Assembly (NCBI GenBank): GCA_022376925.1
Contig: JAIOJX010000025.1
Location: 143,427,301 to 143,491,300 of the forward strand
Source: Tragulus kanchil
Taxonomy: Eukaryota; Chordata; Mammalia; Artiodactyla; Tragulidae
Length of the DNA stretch: 64,000 bases
Reading direction: 5' to 3'
In this document: positions 1-12,011 of the stretch, piece after piece
Layout: every line of letters begins with the position of its first letter
Numbering within the stretch: the stretch's first letter is position 1
Notes under the pieces: model-generated
The model's input: only the letters and a program-made list of their open reading frames with translations
Told to the model about the DNA's origin: nothing
Databases searched by the model: none
Made by a program: the position numbers and the translations under genes

Positions 1-284
1 ACCTTTTAAGTGACTGTCATTTTTCTATTGTATATTCTTATGTATAGGCATTTTTTTGCCAGTGTGCTATGTATACTTGAGAAGAAGATAGATTATTTCA
101 TACAGCATATAATATTGGAGATCTTGCTTAAAATCAGCCTTAAGGATTTGTGCTGTTGATGACTTTATATCCCTATTGTTTGGGTCACACGAACTCTTTT
201 TAATTATAAGTGGCTTTGTCTTCTATTAGTGTGATTCTGTGTATTTCTTCTTGAATCTGCAGTGGTTTCTGTTTATGAAGATGT
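1..284 (-). mobile_element. Old L1 LINE fragment, antisense (left part)
   Basis: T-rich sequence resembling the reverse complement of an old mammalian L1, for example the 'cttgagaagaa' block near 76. It is separated from the similar stretch at 771-1790 by a BovB fragment, so the two are probably one L1 split by an insertion. No reading frame survives. Assignment is by resemblance only. Confidence 0.45.
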
Positions 285-770
285 TCAGTTCATTTCAGTT
301 GCTCAGTCATGTCTGACTCTTTGCAACCCCATGGTCTGTGGCATGCCAAGCTTCCCTATCTTTCACCAGTTCTCTGAGCTTGCACAAATGTATATCCATT
401 AACTCAGCCATGCCATCCAACCATCTTGTCATCTGTCGTCTCTTTCTCATTCTGCCTTCTATTTTTCCCAGAATCAGGCTCTTTTCCAATGAGTCATCTC
501 TTTGCATCAGGCGGCCAAAATATTGGAGCTTCAGCTTCAGCCTCAGTCCTTCCAATGAATATTCAGGGTTGATTTCCTTTAAGATTGACAGGTTTGATCT
601 CCTTGCTATCCAAGGGACTCTCAAGAGTCTTCTCCAACACAACAGTTCAAAGGTGTCAATTCTTTGATGCCCAGCCTTCTTTATGGTCCCAGTCTCACAT
701 CCATACATGACTATGGGAAACCGTAGCTTTGACTATACAGACTTTTGTTGACAAAGCAATGTCTATCCTT
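285..770 (-). pseudogene. BovB (RTE LINE) ORF C-terminal fragment
   Basis: The minus strand has an open frame of 133 codons (708 down to 307). It reads as the C-terminal part of the BovB polyprotein, downstream of the reverse transcriptase: a YGCE-type start, RIDTFELLCWRRLLRVPW, RRSNLSILKEI, LKLQYFGRLM and a terminal REAWHATDHGVAKSQT. These blocks are diagnostic of ruminant BovB 3' ends. The endonuclease and RT domains are absent, so this is a 5'-truncated dead copy. On the plus strand it shows the familiar 'ttgctcagtcatgtctgac' start. It sits inside an older antisense L1 and marks the genome as ruminant. Confidence 0.93.
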
Positions 771-1790
771 TTTAATGTGCTATGTTTGACATAATGAAGA
801 TTATCACTATGTTATTTTATGTAAAGATATTCAGTATTCCAATAATTCTTTGTGCACATGGGCTTTCAGCATTTCAAATTGTCTTATTTGATGTATTTAA
901 TCATTTTTATCTGTAATTACCGGGTCTGATACCTTGAATGTAACCTCTACTTTCTTGAAGTTTAAACATTTTTCTTGTATACCTTTTCCTTTATATTATT
1001 TAAGCTTAAGAGTCTCTTTATTTAGCAGGTCTCTTGTATACCTAAGGCTGGATTTTGTTTGTGTGTCACTTTGAAAATACTTTAAATAAGTGAGTTAAAT
1101 CCATTAATATTCAATCATATGGTTTATTTTGTTCAAACTGCCATTTTATTGTTGTATCTATTTTTTGTGTATGTGTATTATGTTACTTTTTGTATGGTTT
1201 AAATCCTTAGCTTTCTTTTTAACCTCTTTTAATATGGATTGATTTTATTACTATGTAATTTTATTTTTTCTTTCAGATATTCTAATTTATGTTATAGATT
1301 TGTTTTGCCCTGAACTATGTATGAATGCCTTTTTTTTGTTACTGATCTTTATACTTCTCTCTATATCATCATTGTGCTTTTTTTTTTAGTTTCCAAGCAT
1401 CTACTCAATGCATTAATTAAATCTTAAGTGAGTTTAGTCTTCCTTTGATGACTTGTAATTTTGTCATCATTTTTAAAATGTGGATGTGTTTTTATTCAAT
1501 ATTTTACCTGAGCTTAATTGTTTTATATCTTTTTTTGTTTTTTTAATACATTTATGTCCTTGAATCAGGAGTTTGAATTCCTGATTCAAGATATTTTTAA
1601 TATTGTTTAGTATATTTTATTCAGGTTAGAATGTTGTGATGCACTTTTCTTCAGTCCCTGTAATTGGTGGAAGAATGTTCACACTTTGAAACATTTTATT
1701 CTAATTTTCTAGGTTTTTCCTAAAGTCTTATATAAATGCCTTTTTCCATTTCCTGTTCCTAATTTTGTTTCTTCCCTAGACAAGCTATAA
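771..1790 (-). mobile_element. Old L1 LINE fragment, antisense (right part)
   Basis: Resembles the reverse complement of an old mammalian L1: a 'gtctcttgtatac' block near 1030, then 'ggctggattttg', a 'ccattaatattcaat' block near 1101 and 'actgccattttatt' near 1138. Heavily decayed with no coding potential. It continues the fragment at 1-284 across the BovB insertion. Confidence 0.55.
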
Positions 1791-2109
1791 CAGTTATGCA
1801 CAGCCTAGAGAAAACTATGCAGGTCTAACTAGGTTTCTGAGTTCAAGACCACTCTCTTGCATTGGATAGAAAAATGTAGTTTCTTTTATTTATGGTGCAG
1901 AATACACTGAATAGTAACCCACGTCCATGCCATAACTCCCAGAATCTGTGCTACCTTACATGGCAAGAGACTTCATGATTAGATTAAAACCAATGAGATG
2001 TGTACATTTATCTCAAGTTATATGAGTGGACCCAATGTAATAATTAATACTATGATTCCAGTAAGAGTGACAAAGGAAGAAATAATAGATATAAAGAAAT
2101 GTCACGATG
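1791..2109. other. Unassigned AT-rich sequence
   Basis: No open frame or recognisable repeat. The right part may be the degraded 5' half of the MLT1-like LTR that follows. Confidence 0.5.
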
Positions 2110-2420
2110 AAAGCAAATTTTTCATTGATGAGGTTTGAAGATGGAGAAAGGGGCCCCAAGCCAAGGCTACAGGCAGCCAGTAGAAGCTTAAAAAGGCGAG
2201 AAACATATTTTCCCCAAAAACCTTCAGAAGAAATCAGTCTTATGATGCCTTGAAATAAAACCTTGACTTTAGCTTGGTGAAACTGATTTCAGACTTCTGG
2301 CATCCAGAACTGTAAAAGAAAAGATTTGTATTGGCGGAAGACACCAGGTTATGGTAATCTGTTACAGCACCAGTAGTGAGCAATTCATAAAGAATGTGAC
2401 TTATAAATTTGTAGTTTGTA
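2110..2420 (+). mobile_element. MLT1-like (ERVL-MaLR) LTR remnant
   Basis: The order of blocks matches the 3' half of MLT1 LTRs: 'agccaaggctacaggcagcc', 'ccttcagaagaaatcagt', 'gatttcagacttctgg', 'catccagaactgtaa', then 'aggttatggtaatctgttac' before a short tail. The terminal TA-rich end is cut by the start of the first 1.1 kb duplication at 2433. It is an ancient non-coding LTR relic. Confidence 0.7.
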
Positions 2421-2432
2421 TGCATTTCAGCA

Positions 2433-4642
2433 ATGTAACGAATTAATGTTCCTGCTTGCTTCTTTTTCTTTGCATCCAAATCTCTAATGGGTCCTTTCTC
2501 TTTCTAAGTAAGCCCCTTATTCTATAGAACTGGTGACTTCCGGGTACCATTTCCTTGGGCCCACAACCTTTCAATCTTCTTCCTTTTACTTTCTCAAGGG
2601 TTACTATTCTAATGTATCAAACATCAGGTTTATTCTCAGTATTTACAGTTTAGTGTGTGATTCGTCTTTCTGAGAGCAAGTGTACCCAGGATCCACCACA
2701 CCTACATGTGGAGTTGTTTCTGGTGTATTGGTGTATTTATTTTTCAACTGTACGGGTAGTTTGAAGTTCACAGTGTTCTCTGTCCCATAGTTATGCTGAA
2801 AGTAAGTTATTGTTTTCTTGGTGGAAGTGAGTAGAGAGATTTTAATTTGTGCTAATAGTATCATTCTCTAATAAACCAGAAGTCTGGGCAGTGTCCACTG
2901 ACTCCTGAATATGGATGAACAGGATTTTGCCGACTTCAACACTTTGTATCATTAAGTGAGGATTTCACATATATGTGTTAATATTTTTCTACTGATTAAC
3001 TCTATAATTGTAAATATTCTTGAATATCTTTCAATATATGAAAAGTTCTTTTTTGCCTCTATACTTTGTCAGATAATATCTGCCCATATTCTCTCAGCTC
3101 TGCATCAAACTTCACTTTTACAGTACCATGGTGATAATCATTTCTCTTTTGTTTTCCAGTAACATTCTCTTTTCTCTTAAATTTAGCTCCCAGTAATTTA
3201 TATTATTATGATTTTGTGAATCTTAGTATCGAGTTGTGAGTTAGAATTATATTTATTTATCCAACAGAAAAATATAACCCTTCCCCTCTAAAGGAACACT
3301 GTACCTTGAATCAAAGTCAACAGGAAACCTTTTGTTATTGTTAAGTGATGCCATATTTTAGAAAATTAGTAATTCTTATACGTAGTTTTTCTAAATCCTT
3401 GGGTTTTTCCTATTATTATACTCTCATTTTTCCTTTAGCTCTTAATATACTGTTTTCCTCTGTGGCATGCATTGCTCTTTTTTCAAAAACTTTTATTTTA
3501 CTTTTAACTTTTACAGAGTTTTGTTGTTTACAGATATGTAACGAATTAATGTTCCTGCTTGCTTCTTTTTCTTTGCATCCAAATCTCTAATGGGTCCTTT
3601 CTCTTTCTAAGTAAGCCCTTATTCTATAGAACTGGTGACTTCCGGGTACCATTTCCTTGGGCCCACAACCTTTCAATCTTCTTCCTTTTACTTTCTCAAG
3701 GGTTACTATTCTAATGTATCAAACATCAGGTTTATTCTCAGTATTTACAGTTTAGTGTGTGATTCGTCTTTCTGAGAGCAAGTGTACCCAGGATCCACCA
3801 CACCTACATGTGGAGTTGTTTCTGGTGTATTGGTGTATTTATTTTTCAACTGTACGGGTAGTTTGAAGTTCACAGTGTTCTCTGTCCCATAGTTATGCTG
3901 AAAGTAAGTTATTGTTTTCTTGGTGGAAGTGAGTAGAGAGATTTTAATTTGTGCTAATAGTATCATTCTCTAATAAACCAGAAGTCTGGGCAGTGTCCAC
4001 TGACTCCTGAATATGGATGAACAGGATTTTGCCGACTTCAACACTTTGTATCATTAAGTGAGGATTTCACATATATGTGTTAATATTTTTCTACTGATTA
4101 ACTCTATAATTGTAAATATTCTTGAATATCTTTCAATATATGAAAAGTTCTTTTTTGCCTCTATACTTTGTCAGATAATATCTGCCCATATTCTCTCAGC
4201 TCTGCATCAAACTTCACTTTTACAGTACCATGGTGATAATCATTTCTCTTTTGTTTTCCAGTAACATTCTCTTTTCTCTTAAATTTAGCTCCCAGTAATT
4301 TATATTATTATGATTTTGTGAATCTTAGTATCGAGTTGTGAGTTAGAATTATATTTATTTATCCAACAGAAAAATATAACCCTTCCCCTCTAAAGGAACA
4401 CTGTACCTTGAATCAAAGTCAACAGGAAACCTTTTGTTATTGTTAAGTGATGCCATATTTTAGAAAATTAGTAATTCTTATACGTAGTTTTTCTAAATCC
4501 TTGGGTTTTTCCTATTATTATACTCTCATTTTTCCTTTAGCTCTTAATATACTGTTTTCCTCTGTGGCATGCATTGCTCTTTTTTCAAAAACTTTTATTT
4601 TACTTTTAACTTTTACAGAGTTTTGTTGTTTACAGATATGTA
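2433..4642. repeat. Tandem direct duplication 1, unit ~1103 bp
   Basis: Copy A is 2433-3535 and copy B 3536-4637. The 5-bp motif atgta occurs at the start of A, at the junction and at the end of B, so the joint has 5 bp of microhomology. The only difference seen is one C in a homopolymer (agcccc at about 2513 against agccc in B). The unit is mostly unique AT-rich sequence without a gene; the short open frames in it occur twice with identical translations. Confidence 0.95.
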
Positions 4643-4975
4643 TGTACTCAGATTAGTCATATGTATATCCCCCTCATCCCACCCTACCAGACCGTCATAC
4701 AGCACCCGTGAAGGATCTGCTTTTCTCACACAGCAATGACTAGAGCTATTTTCTTCACATATGATAGTACAGGCCTTCAAGCTACTTCTTTTACGCCTCT
4801 CACCCTCTGTTCCTTCCGCACAATGTCCATATGTCCACTGTCCATGTCTGTCTTTCTGTCGCTTCACTGCATGTGCCATCATCACCATCCTACTAGATTC
4901 CATATGTACGTGTTAGTATATTGTACTTGTCCTTCTCTTTCTGACTAACTTCACTTTTTATGAGCATGCATTGTT
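4580..4975 (-). mobile_element. Ruminant L1 3' tail, antisense
   Basis: Reverse complement of an L1 3' end: A-rich tail read as T-rich near 4580, then 'acttttacagagttttgttg', 'ccccctcatcccaccctacc' and 'ccatatgtccactgtccatg'. The same tail occurs in sense at 40853-41150. A second copy at 5680-6075 belongs to duplication 2. No coding sequence. Confidence 0.8.
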
Positions 4976-4999
4976 CTTATTGCTTTGTTTATAGTAATT

Positions 5000-5214
5000 G
5001 TTATGGGATTCCATGGTGACTCAGTGATAAAGAATCTGCCCATCAATGCAGGACACAGGAGTTCAATCCCTGGGTCAGGAAGATCCCCTGGAGAAGGAAA
5101 TAACAACCCACTCCAGTATTCTTGCCTGGGAAATCCTATGAAAAGAGCAGCCTGGTAGGCTACAGTCCATGGGGTCACACAAGAAGTCAGATACAACTTA
5201 GCAACTAACGAACA
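5000..5214 (+). mobile_element. Bov-tA SINE with 9-bp target-site duplication
   Basis: tRNA-derived head ('gtgactcagtgataaagaat', B-box-like 'agttcaatccctgg') followed by the Bov-A body ('cccactccagtattcttgcc', 'tacagtccatggggtcac'). Flanked by direct repeats atagtaatt at 4991-4999 and 5215-5223, consistent with LINE-mediated target-primed insertion. Duplicated at 6100-6314. Bov-tA is mobilised in trans by BovB. Confidence 0.92.
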
Positions 5215-6706
5215 ATAGTAATTTTAGTTTTTAAAACAATTTTATTTTCCCAACTGCACAAAGAAAGAGAGGCACAGATTTATTAATAAAAGTAACATAG
5301 GCTACAGAGCTGATCTTAAGCGAGCCCTGTTATCCTAACTCTAAGTAACATAAATGACATATCTTTTGAGTCCTCCTTTACTTTGTTCACTGACTGCTTC
5401 CAGAGAGAGAGACCCTCAGGGCTGGCTGACATTGCCCTCCTATAATTCCCTTGCCCTCCTTATAGTACACTTCTGGATTAGATCCAGAGCTAATTATTGA
5501 ACCTGTGCCACAGTACAGCTGCTGATAACCAAGCTGATTGGTCTGTGCCTGAGTTCTACAAAATGTACATAATTCCTTTCCTAGTCTTCCTGGGATACAT
5601 TCCAAAGTTAAAACAAAAATTCCCTGGATGATAGATATTTTATTTCTGTTTTTGTTTTCCTCTGTGGCATGCATTGCTCTTTTTTCAAAAACTTTTATTT
5701 TACTTTTAACTTTTACAGAGTTTTGTTGTTTACAGATATGTATGTACTCAGATTAGTCATATGTATATCCCCCTCATCCCACCCTACCAGACCGTCATAC
5801 AGCACCCGTGAAGGATCTGCTTTTCTCACACAGCAATGACTAGAGCTATTTTCTTCACATATGATAGTACAGGCCTTCAAGCTACTTCTTTTACGCCTCT
5901 CACCCTCTGTTCCTTCCGCACAATGTCCATATGTCCACTGTCCATGTCTGTCTTTCTGTCGCTTCACTGCATGTGCCATCATCACCATCCTACTAGATTC
6001 CATATGTACGTGTTAGTATATTGTACTTGTCCTTCTCTTTCTGACTAACTTCACTTTTTATGAGCATGCATTGTTCTTATTGCTTTGTTTATAGTAATTG
6101 TTATGGGATTCCATGGTGACTCAGTGATAAAGAATCTGCCCATCAATGCAGGACACAGGAGTTCAATCCCTGGGTCAGGAAGATCCCCTGGAGAAGGAAA
6201 TAACAACCCACTCCAGTATTCTTGCCTGGGAAATCCTATGAAAAGAGCAGCCTGGTAGGCTACAGTCCATGGGGTCACACAAGAAGTCAGATACAACTTA
6301 GCAACTAACGAACAATAGTAATTTTAGTTTTTAAAACAATTTTATTTTCCCAACTGCACAAAGAAAGAGAGGCACAGATTTATTAATAAAAGTAACATAG
6401 GCTACAGAGCTGATCTTAAGCGAGCCCTGTTATCCTAACTCTAAGTAACATAAATGACATATCTTTTGAGTCCTCCTTTACTTTGTTCACTGACTGCTTC
6501 CAGAGAGAGAGACCCTCAGGGCTGGCTGACATTGCCCTCCTATAATTCCCTTGCCCTCCTTATAGTACACTTCTGGATTAGATCCAGAGCTAATTATTGA
6601 ACCTGTGCCACAGTACAGCTGCTGATAACCAAGCTGATTGGTCTGTGCCTGAGTTCTACAAAATGTACATAATTCCTTTCCTAGTCTTCCTGGGATACAT
6701 TCCAAA

Positions 6707-7702
6707 AAAGTTCCCTAACAAAGGCACATGTCAGGTAAAAGTACTGAGTCCACAATGTTTTGAGAATATCTTTATGATAGCCTAGGAAAAACTGATAGAT
6801 TATTCAGGTGTGAACTGCAGGTGAAAATGTCCTTTTACTTGGGATTTTTTAAAATATTGCCAAATATTTAATGCCAAATAAATCAGTTTTATGTTGTATT
6901 TAAATCTAAATAAGCAAGAAAAGCACCATTTTATTTTTGTTAATTGTCCCAATAGGATAAAAATTAGACAAAAGAGACTGATATTTTCCACTAATAGGAA
7001 AGCCTAAACTCTTTTTTTATAGACCCAAGTTAAGATTAACACAGTTCATTAACTTATTTTCCTGCTATGGTCTGTAGATTAAATGAACAATAAAATGTTT
7101 TGCAATTTAAATAAGACCCGTTCGCACTTGTCTAACATATTAATAGCAGCCTATTTTTACCATGCTCCTGAGGTTATAGACTTTAAGTATCTGTATCTTA
7201 CCAGCACAACAATATTTTATTTTCAAAGCCAAATACCTCTAAGACTATTAAGGTGAGATCAAAGAATTCCGCTAATACTTGGTGTTTCCTTTGTCTTTAA
7301 ATATCTAATGTCCCTGGTGAGAAGACATATACCAGTCTGTTTTCTGTTATCTTCCAGAAAACTTGTTTAATTTAGTGTATTTGGTTTGGTTTCTCTGGAA
7401 GCTTTCATAATCTCAATTTTTGGTGTTACTAAATTTCCTTTTGATACAATTAAATATAGGTATGTACTCTGTTATTATGGTGGGCATTAATTTAGATTTT
7501 AAAATGTATGCAGACAATTTTGAGAAGCCCTGTTTAGCTTCCCACTACTTGCAAGGGAAACTGTATTTCTTTTCATTTTCTTTTTTGTTTTTCATCTGAT
7601 AATGGTCCTCCTGGACTGACCCACCATGTCCTTTATCCTCTGCCATCATCGACCTCTGTGTTTTGGTTGTATTCTATCTTCAGGATACTTTTAAAGCATA
7701 TT
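6707..7702. other. Unique AT-rich sequence
   Basis: No gene, RNA or recognisable transposon. Open frames are short and lack codon structure. Confidence 0.6.
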
Positions 7703-9956
7703 TTTCCTTATTTTCATTTTTCAAATTGTCTATGTTTTTTAAATGTGGAAAAACTGTTATCTTCTTAACTTTTTTTTTATATAGCAGTCTTATAGTTATA
7801 AAAGTAATTATTTGTACTGTCTCTGAATGTTAATTTAACTCTTAAAAATAACTATATATATTTTTCAATTACTTGAACAGTTACTTCTAGAACTACTTCC
7901 ATATTTTTCTATTGTTTATCATTTTTTTTATGTTAGTCATTGTTTTTATATGCCAGGGGATTCTCAGTTTTCCATTATGAAAGACTGGCCTATTGTTGGG
8001 TATATAAGAATCAATTTCTTTGCATTTCTTTAAATAAAATTTTATTGCACTATAGTTGCTTTACAGTGTTGTTTTTCTGCTCTACAGCAAAGTGAATCAG
8101 TTATACACATGCATATATATTTCCTTCCTATCTAGGCCACCACAAAGCATTGAGTTCCTTCTGCTATACTGTATGTTTGCATAGTTATCTATTTTATACA
8201 TATATTTCACATATAAGTGATATTATATGATTTTTTTTTCTTTCTGACTTTGATCTGTATAAAAGTCTATAGGTTCATCCACCTCTTCGCAAATAGCACA
8301 GTTGTATTACTTTTTATGGAGTCATTGTGCTGCCCAAGTGGCTCAGTGGTTTAAAAAAAAAAAAAAAAAAAATCCGGCCATCACAAGAGACACAGGTTCG
8401 ATCCATAGGTGGGAAGATCCCCTGGAGTAGGAAATGGCAACCCACTCCAGCAATTTTGCCTGGAAAATTCCAAGGACAGAGGAGCCTGGCAGCCTACAGT
8501 CCATGAGGCTGGAGGGTGTCATACATGACTGAGCCAACTGAGCATGCATGCATAACATTCACTGTATATATGTACTATATTTTCTGTGTCCAATTTTCTG
8601 TTGATGGACATTTTGGTTGCTTCCATGTCCTGGCTATTACAAATAATGCTTCAAAGAACACTGAGATTCATGTATCTTTTTGAAATATGCTTTTCTCCAG
8701 ATATATATCCAGGAGTGGTATTGATAGGCCATATGTTAACCCTACTTTTAGTTTCTTAATGAAGGTCCATATTGTTCTCTGTAGTGGCTGTACCAACTTA
8801 ACAGTCCCACCAATAGCACAGGAGGCTTTCCTTATTTTCATTTTTCAAATTGTCTATGTTTTTTAAATGTGGAAAAACTGTTATCTTCTTAACTTTTTTT
8901 TTATATAGCAGTCTTATAGTTATAAAAGTAATTATTTGTACTGTCTCTGAATGTTAATTTAACTCTTAAAAATAACTATATATATTTTTCAATTACTTGA
9001 ACAGTTACTTCTAGAACTACTTCCATATTTTTCTATTGTTTATCATTTTTTTTATGTTAGTCATTGTTTTTATATGCCAGGGGATTCTCAGTTTTCCATT
9101 ATGAAAGACTGGCCTATTGTTGGGTATATAAGAATCAATTTCTTTGCATTTCTTTAAATAAAATTTTATTGCACTATAGTTGCTTTACAGTGTTGTTTTT
9201 CTGCTCTACAGCAAAGTGAATCAGTTATACACATGCATATATATTTCCTTCCTATCTAGGCCACCACAAAGCATTGAGTTCCTTCTGCTATACTGTATGT
9301 TTGCATAGTTATCTATTTTATACATATATTTCACATATAAGTGATATTATATGATTTTTTTTTCTTTCTGACTTTGATCTGTATAAAAGTCTATAGGTTC
9401 ATCCACCTCTTCGCAAATAGCACAGTTGTATTACTTTTTATGGAGTCATTGTGCTGCCCAAGTGGCTCAGTGGTTTAAAAAAAAAAAAAAAAAAATCCGG
9501 CCATCACAAGAGACACAGGTTCGATCCATAGGTGGGAAGATCCCCTGGAGTAGGAAATGGCAACCCACTCCAGCAATTTTGCCTGGAAAATTCCAAGGAC
9601 AGAGGAGCCTGGCAGCCTACAGTCCATGAGGCTGGAGGGTGTCATACATGACTGAGCCAACTGAGCATGCATGCATAACATTCACTGTATATATGTACTA
9701 TATTTTCTGTGTCCAATTTTCTGTTGATGGACATTTTGGTTGCTTCCATGTCCTGGCTATTACAAATAATGCTTCAAAGAACACTGAGATTCATGTATCT
9801 TTTTGAAATATGCTTTTCTCCAGATATATATCCAGGAGTGGTATTGATAGGCCATATGTTAACCCTACTTTTAGTTTCTTAATGAAGGTCCATATTGTTC
9901 TCTGTAGTGGCTGTACCAACTTAACAGTCCCACCAATAGCACAGGAGGCTTTCCTT
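7703..9956. repeat. Tandem direct duplication 3, unit ~1124 bp
   Basis: Copy A is 7703-8826 and copy B 8827-9949, with 7 bp of microhomology (tttcctt) at the joint. The only difference seen is the A-run in the Bov-tA: 20 in A (8354-8373) and 19 in B. The duplicated stretch is an antisense L1 3' end with the SINE inside it. Confidence 0.95.
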
Positions 9957-10955
9957 TTCTCCACGTTCTTGCCAGCATTTATTATTTGTAATTTTTTTTT
10001 TTTGATAATGGTCATTTCAACTGGTATGAGGTGATACCTTATTGTAGTTCTGATTTGTGTTCATAATGAGTGATGTTGAGCACCTTTTCATGTGTTGTCT
10101 ATCTGTATGACTTCTTTGGAGAAATGTCAGTTTAGGTTTTCTGCCCATTTTTTCATTTTTTTTGTTGTTGTTGTTGGGCTACATGAGCTGCTTGTTTATT
10201 TTGGAGGTTAATCCCTTGTCAGTTGCTTCATTTGTAATTATTTTCGCATTTGGAGGGTTATCCTTTTGTTTATGGTTTCCTTTCCTGTGCAAAAGCTTTA
10301 AAGTGTAATCAGCTCACAGTTGTTTATTCTTACTTTTATTTTTAGTACTTTAGGAGGGGGATTTAGAAAAGACCTTGCTGCAATTTATGCCAGAGAGTGT
10401 TCTGCCTATGTTTTCCTATAAGCTTTTATAATATGAAGCCTTACACTTAGGTATTTAATCCATTTTTAGCTTATTTTTGTGCAGTGTGATAGGGACTGTT
10501 ATAATTTCCTTCTTTTCCATGAAGCTGTAAAGTTTACTCAGCACCATTTCTTGAAGGAACTATCTTCTCATATTCTTGCCACATTTGTCATAGATTAGGT
10601 AACTGTGGCCCTGGAGAAAGGAATGGCTAATAGGTGCCTGGTTTTATCTCCCAACTTTCTATCCGGTTCCATTTATGTATATTTCCATGTTAGTGCCAGT
10701 AGTATACCATCTCGATTACTATAGCTTTGTAGGATAGCCTAAGGTCAGGGAACCTGATTCCTCCAGCTACATTTTTCTTTCTTAAGATTGCTTTGGGTTT
10801 TAAGGTCTTTTGTGTTTCCATATAAATTGTAACATTTTGGTCTAATTCTGTTTTTAAAAATGCTCTTGGTAATTTGATAGGGATTTCATTGAATCTTTAG
10901 ATTCATTTGGATAGTATAGTCATTCTCAATATTGATCTCTCTCCAAGAATATTAT
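8030..10955 (-). pseudogene. L1 LINE, antisense, 3' half (ORF2 C-terminus and 3'UTR)
   Basis: Starts with an antisense L1 3' end ('acagcaaagtgaatcagtta' near 8086). It then passes into the reverse complement of the ORF2 C-terminal region: ccaggagtgg, gtggctgtaccaac, 'gaggtgatac', later 'tttaggagggggatttag' and 'aggatagcctaaggtcaggg'. On the minus strand 10015-9791 the frame reads MTIIKKKKLQ..GGTVKLVQPLQRTIW, the C-terminal ORF2 motif series. Interrupted by a Bov-tA and inflated by duplication 3. Full of stops and frameshifts. Confidence 0.88.
8329..8555 (+). mobile_element. Bov-tA SINE with internal A20 tract
   Basis: tRNA-like head 'caagtggctcagtggttt', then 20 A where consensus has a short aaagaa, then 'acaggttcgatccatagg' and the Bov-A body ending 'ctgagccaactgagcatgc'. 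Inserted in the antisense L1. Second copy about 9452-9678 with 19 A. The A expansion splits the Pol III promoter-like head, so transcription competence is doubtful. Confidence 0.9.
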
Positions 10956-10999
10956 ATATATATATATATAATATAATATATAATATAATATATATATAG
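10950..10999. repeat. TA-rich microsatellite
   Basis: A run of TA repeats followed by irregular TATAA units, at the 5' limit of the antisense L1 sequence. Confidence 0.85.
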
Positions 11000-11565
11000 G
11001 TCTTCTGGGGGTGCAAAATAAGAATTATCCTCCCTGAATTACTTAAGAAAATATAGCCTCTCTGGAAATCTGTATCTTGTTCTTTGTTTTTAAATTATTT
11101 TAATTTGAAATTTGTACAAGTTGATGTAAAATAGCTTTAGTGTACTTCCACTCAAAGCTACATAGAGCAGTCAATCTCATTTTAATCTGACTTTTGCTAA
11201 GTAAAAAGACGCTTAAAAGTTGACTGACAGTGAAAATCAGAATGTGAACTGTGAACGAGATCTCGCAAAGAAGGAAGGAGGACAGTTGCAGAATGAACAA
11301 AATATTTATCAGTGTTGACAATACACAAGTGTCCTTATGGCTGCCGTTTAGACCTTGGGAAATTAAGTTATAATCTAGTAATGTTTTATGAATAAGATGG
11401 AGGGTAATCTTGATAGCAAATCTGATAGAAGCCTCATTTGACAAAACAATAACTCCTCAAGATAGCCAGTTTTAAAAGCAGTGGCTTCCACTGCAGTGGC
11501 TACCACGACAGGAACTGGCTTAAAATGCATGAAAAGTATTCTTTGAGAGTGCTAAATCAGGAAAC
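11000..11565. other. Unique sequence, no gene
   Basis: Contains a 114-codon minus-strand open frame (11444-11100) without recognisable domain, hydrophobic in its C-terminal half. It is probably a chance frame in AT-rich DNA. No repeat recognised. Confidence 0.5.
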
Positions 11566-12011
11566 TTTCAAAAAAAAGTTTTTATAGGGTATATTTGTTT
11601 TATAGTGTATTTACAATGCATTAGCTTCTGGTGTACAGCAGAGTTATTGTTCTACATTTTTACAGAGTGTTCTTGTTTATAGATATACATAATCCCCAGT
11701 CATAGCTATATCTCTGAGCCCTCTCTCCCTTTTCCCCCTTCCCACCCCCTCAGGTTGATGTTTAGTCCCTATGTAGGTTCCTTGAGTCTTACAGTTTAAT
11801 CACAGTGGTTATCTCTATTACATTTGATACTATAGGTTTCCTTGTTGCTCTTTCCATACCTCTTGCCTGATCTTCCCTCCCCACAGTGTCCATAGGTTTG
11901 TTATCTATGTCTGTTTTTCAATCGCTCCTCTGTGTGTACATTTATCAGTACCATCTTACTAGATTCCATATATATGCATTAGTATACTGTATTTGTCCTT
12001 TTCTTTTTGAA
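11566..12011 (-). mobile_element. L1 3'UTR, antisense
   Basis: Reverse complement of an L1 3' end: 'ttctggtgtacagcagag', then 'acagagtgttcttgtttat', a C-rich 'ccctttcc'-like stretch at 11730-11755, 'cagtgtccataggtttg' and 'actagattccatatatatgc'. Related to, but clearly diverged from, the tail at 4580-4975. Ends where duplication 4 begins. Confidence 0.75.

Larger units (their letters stand above)
4553..6706. repeat. Direct duplication 2, unit 1100 bp with 46-bp filler
   Basis: Copy A is 4553-5606 and copy B 5653-6706, at a constant offset of 1100. The 46 bp at 5607-5652 matches neither side. Copy A begins inside copy B of duplication 1, so the first ~85 bp exists three times (3450, 4553, 5653). 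The unit carries an antisense L1 3' tail and a complete Bov-tA SINE. Right of the SINE (5224-5606) is unassigned sequence. Confidence 0.95.

Noticed and set aside
11100..11444. 114-codon minus-strand frame as a small gene
   Set aside because: No recognisable domain, AT-driven composition and no supporting splice or promoter features; kept only as a note.
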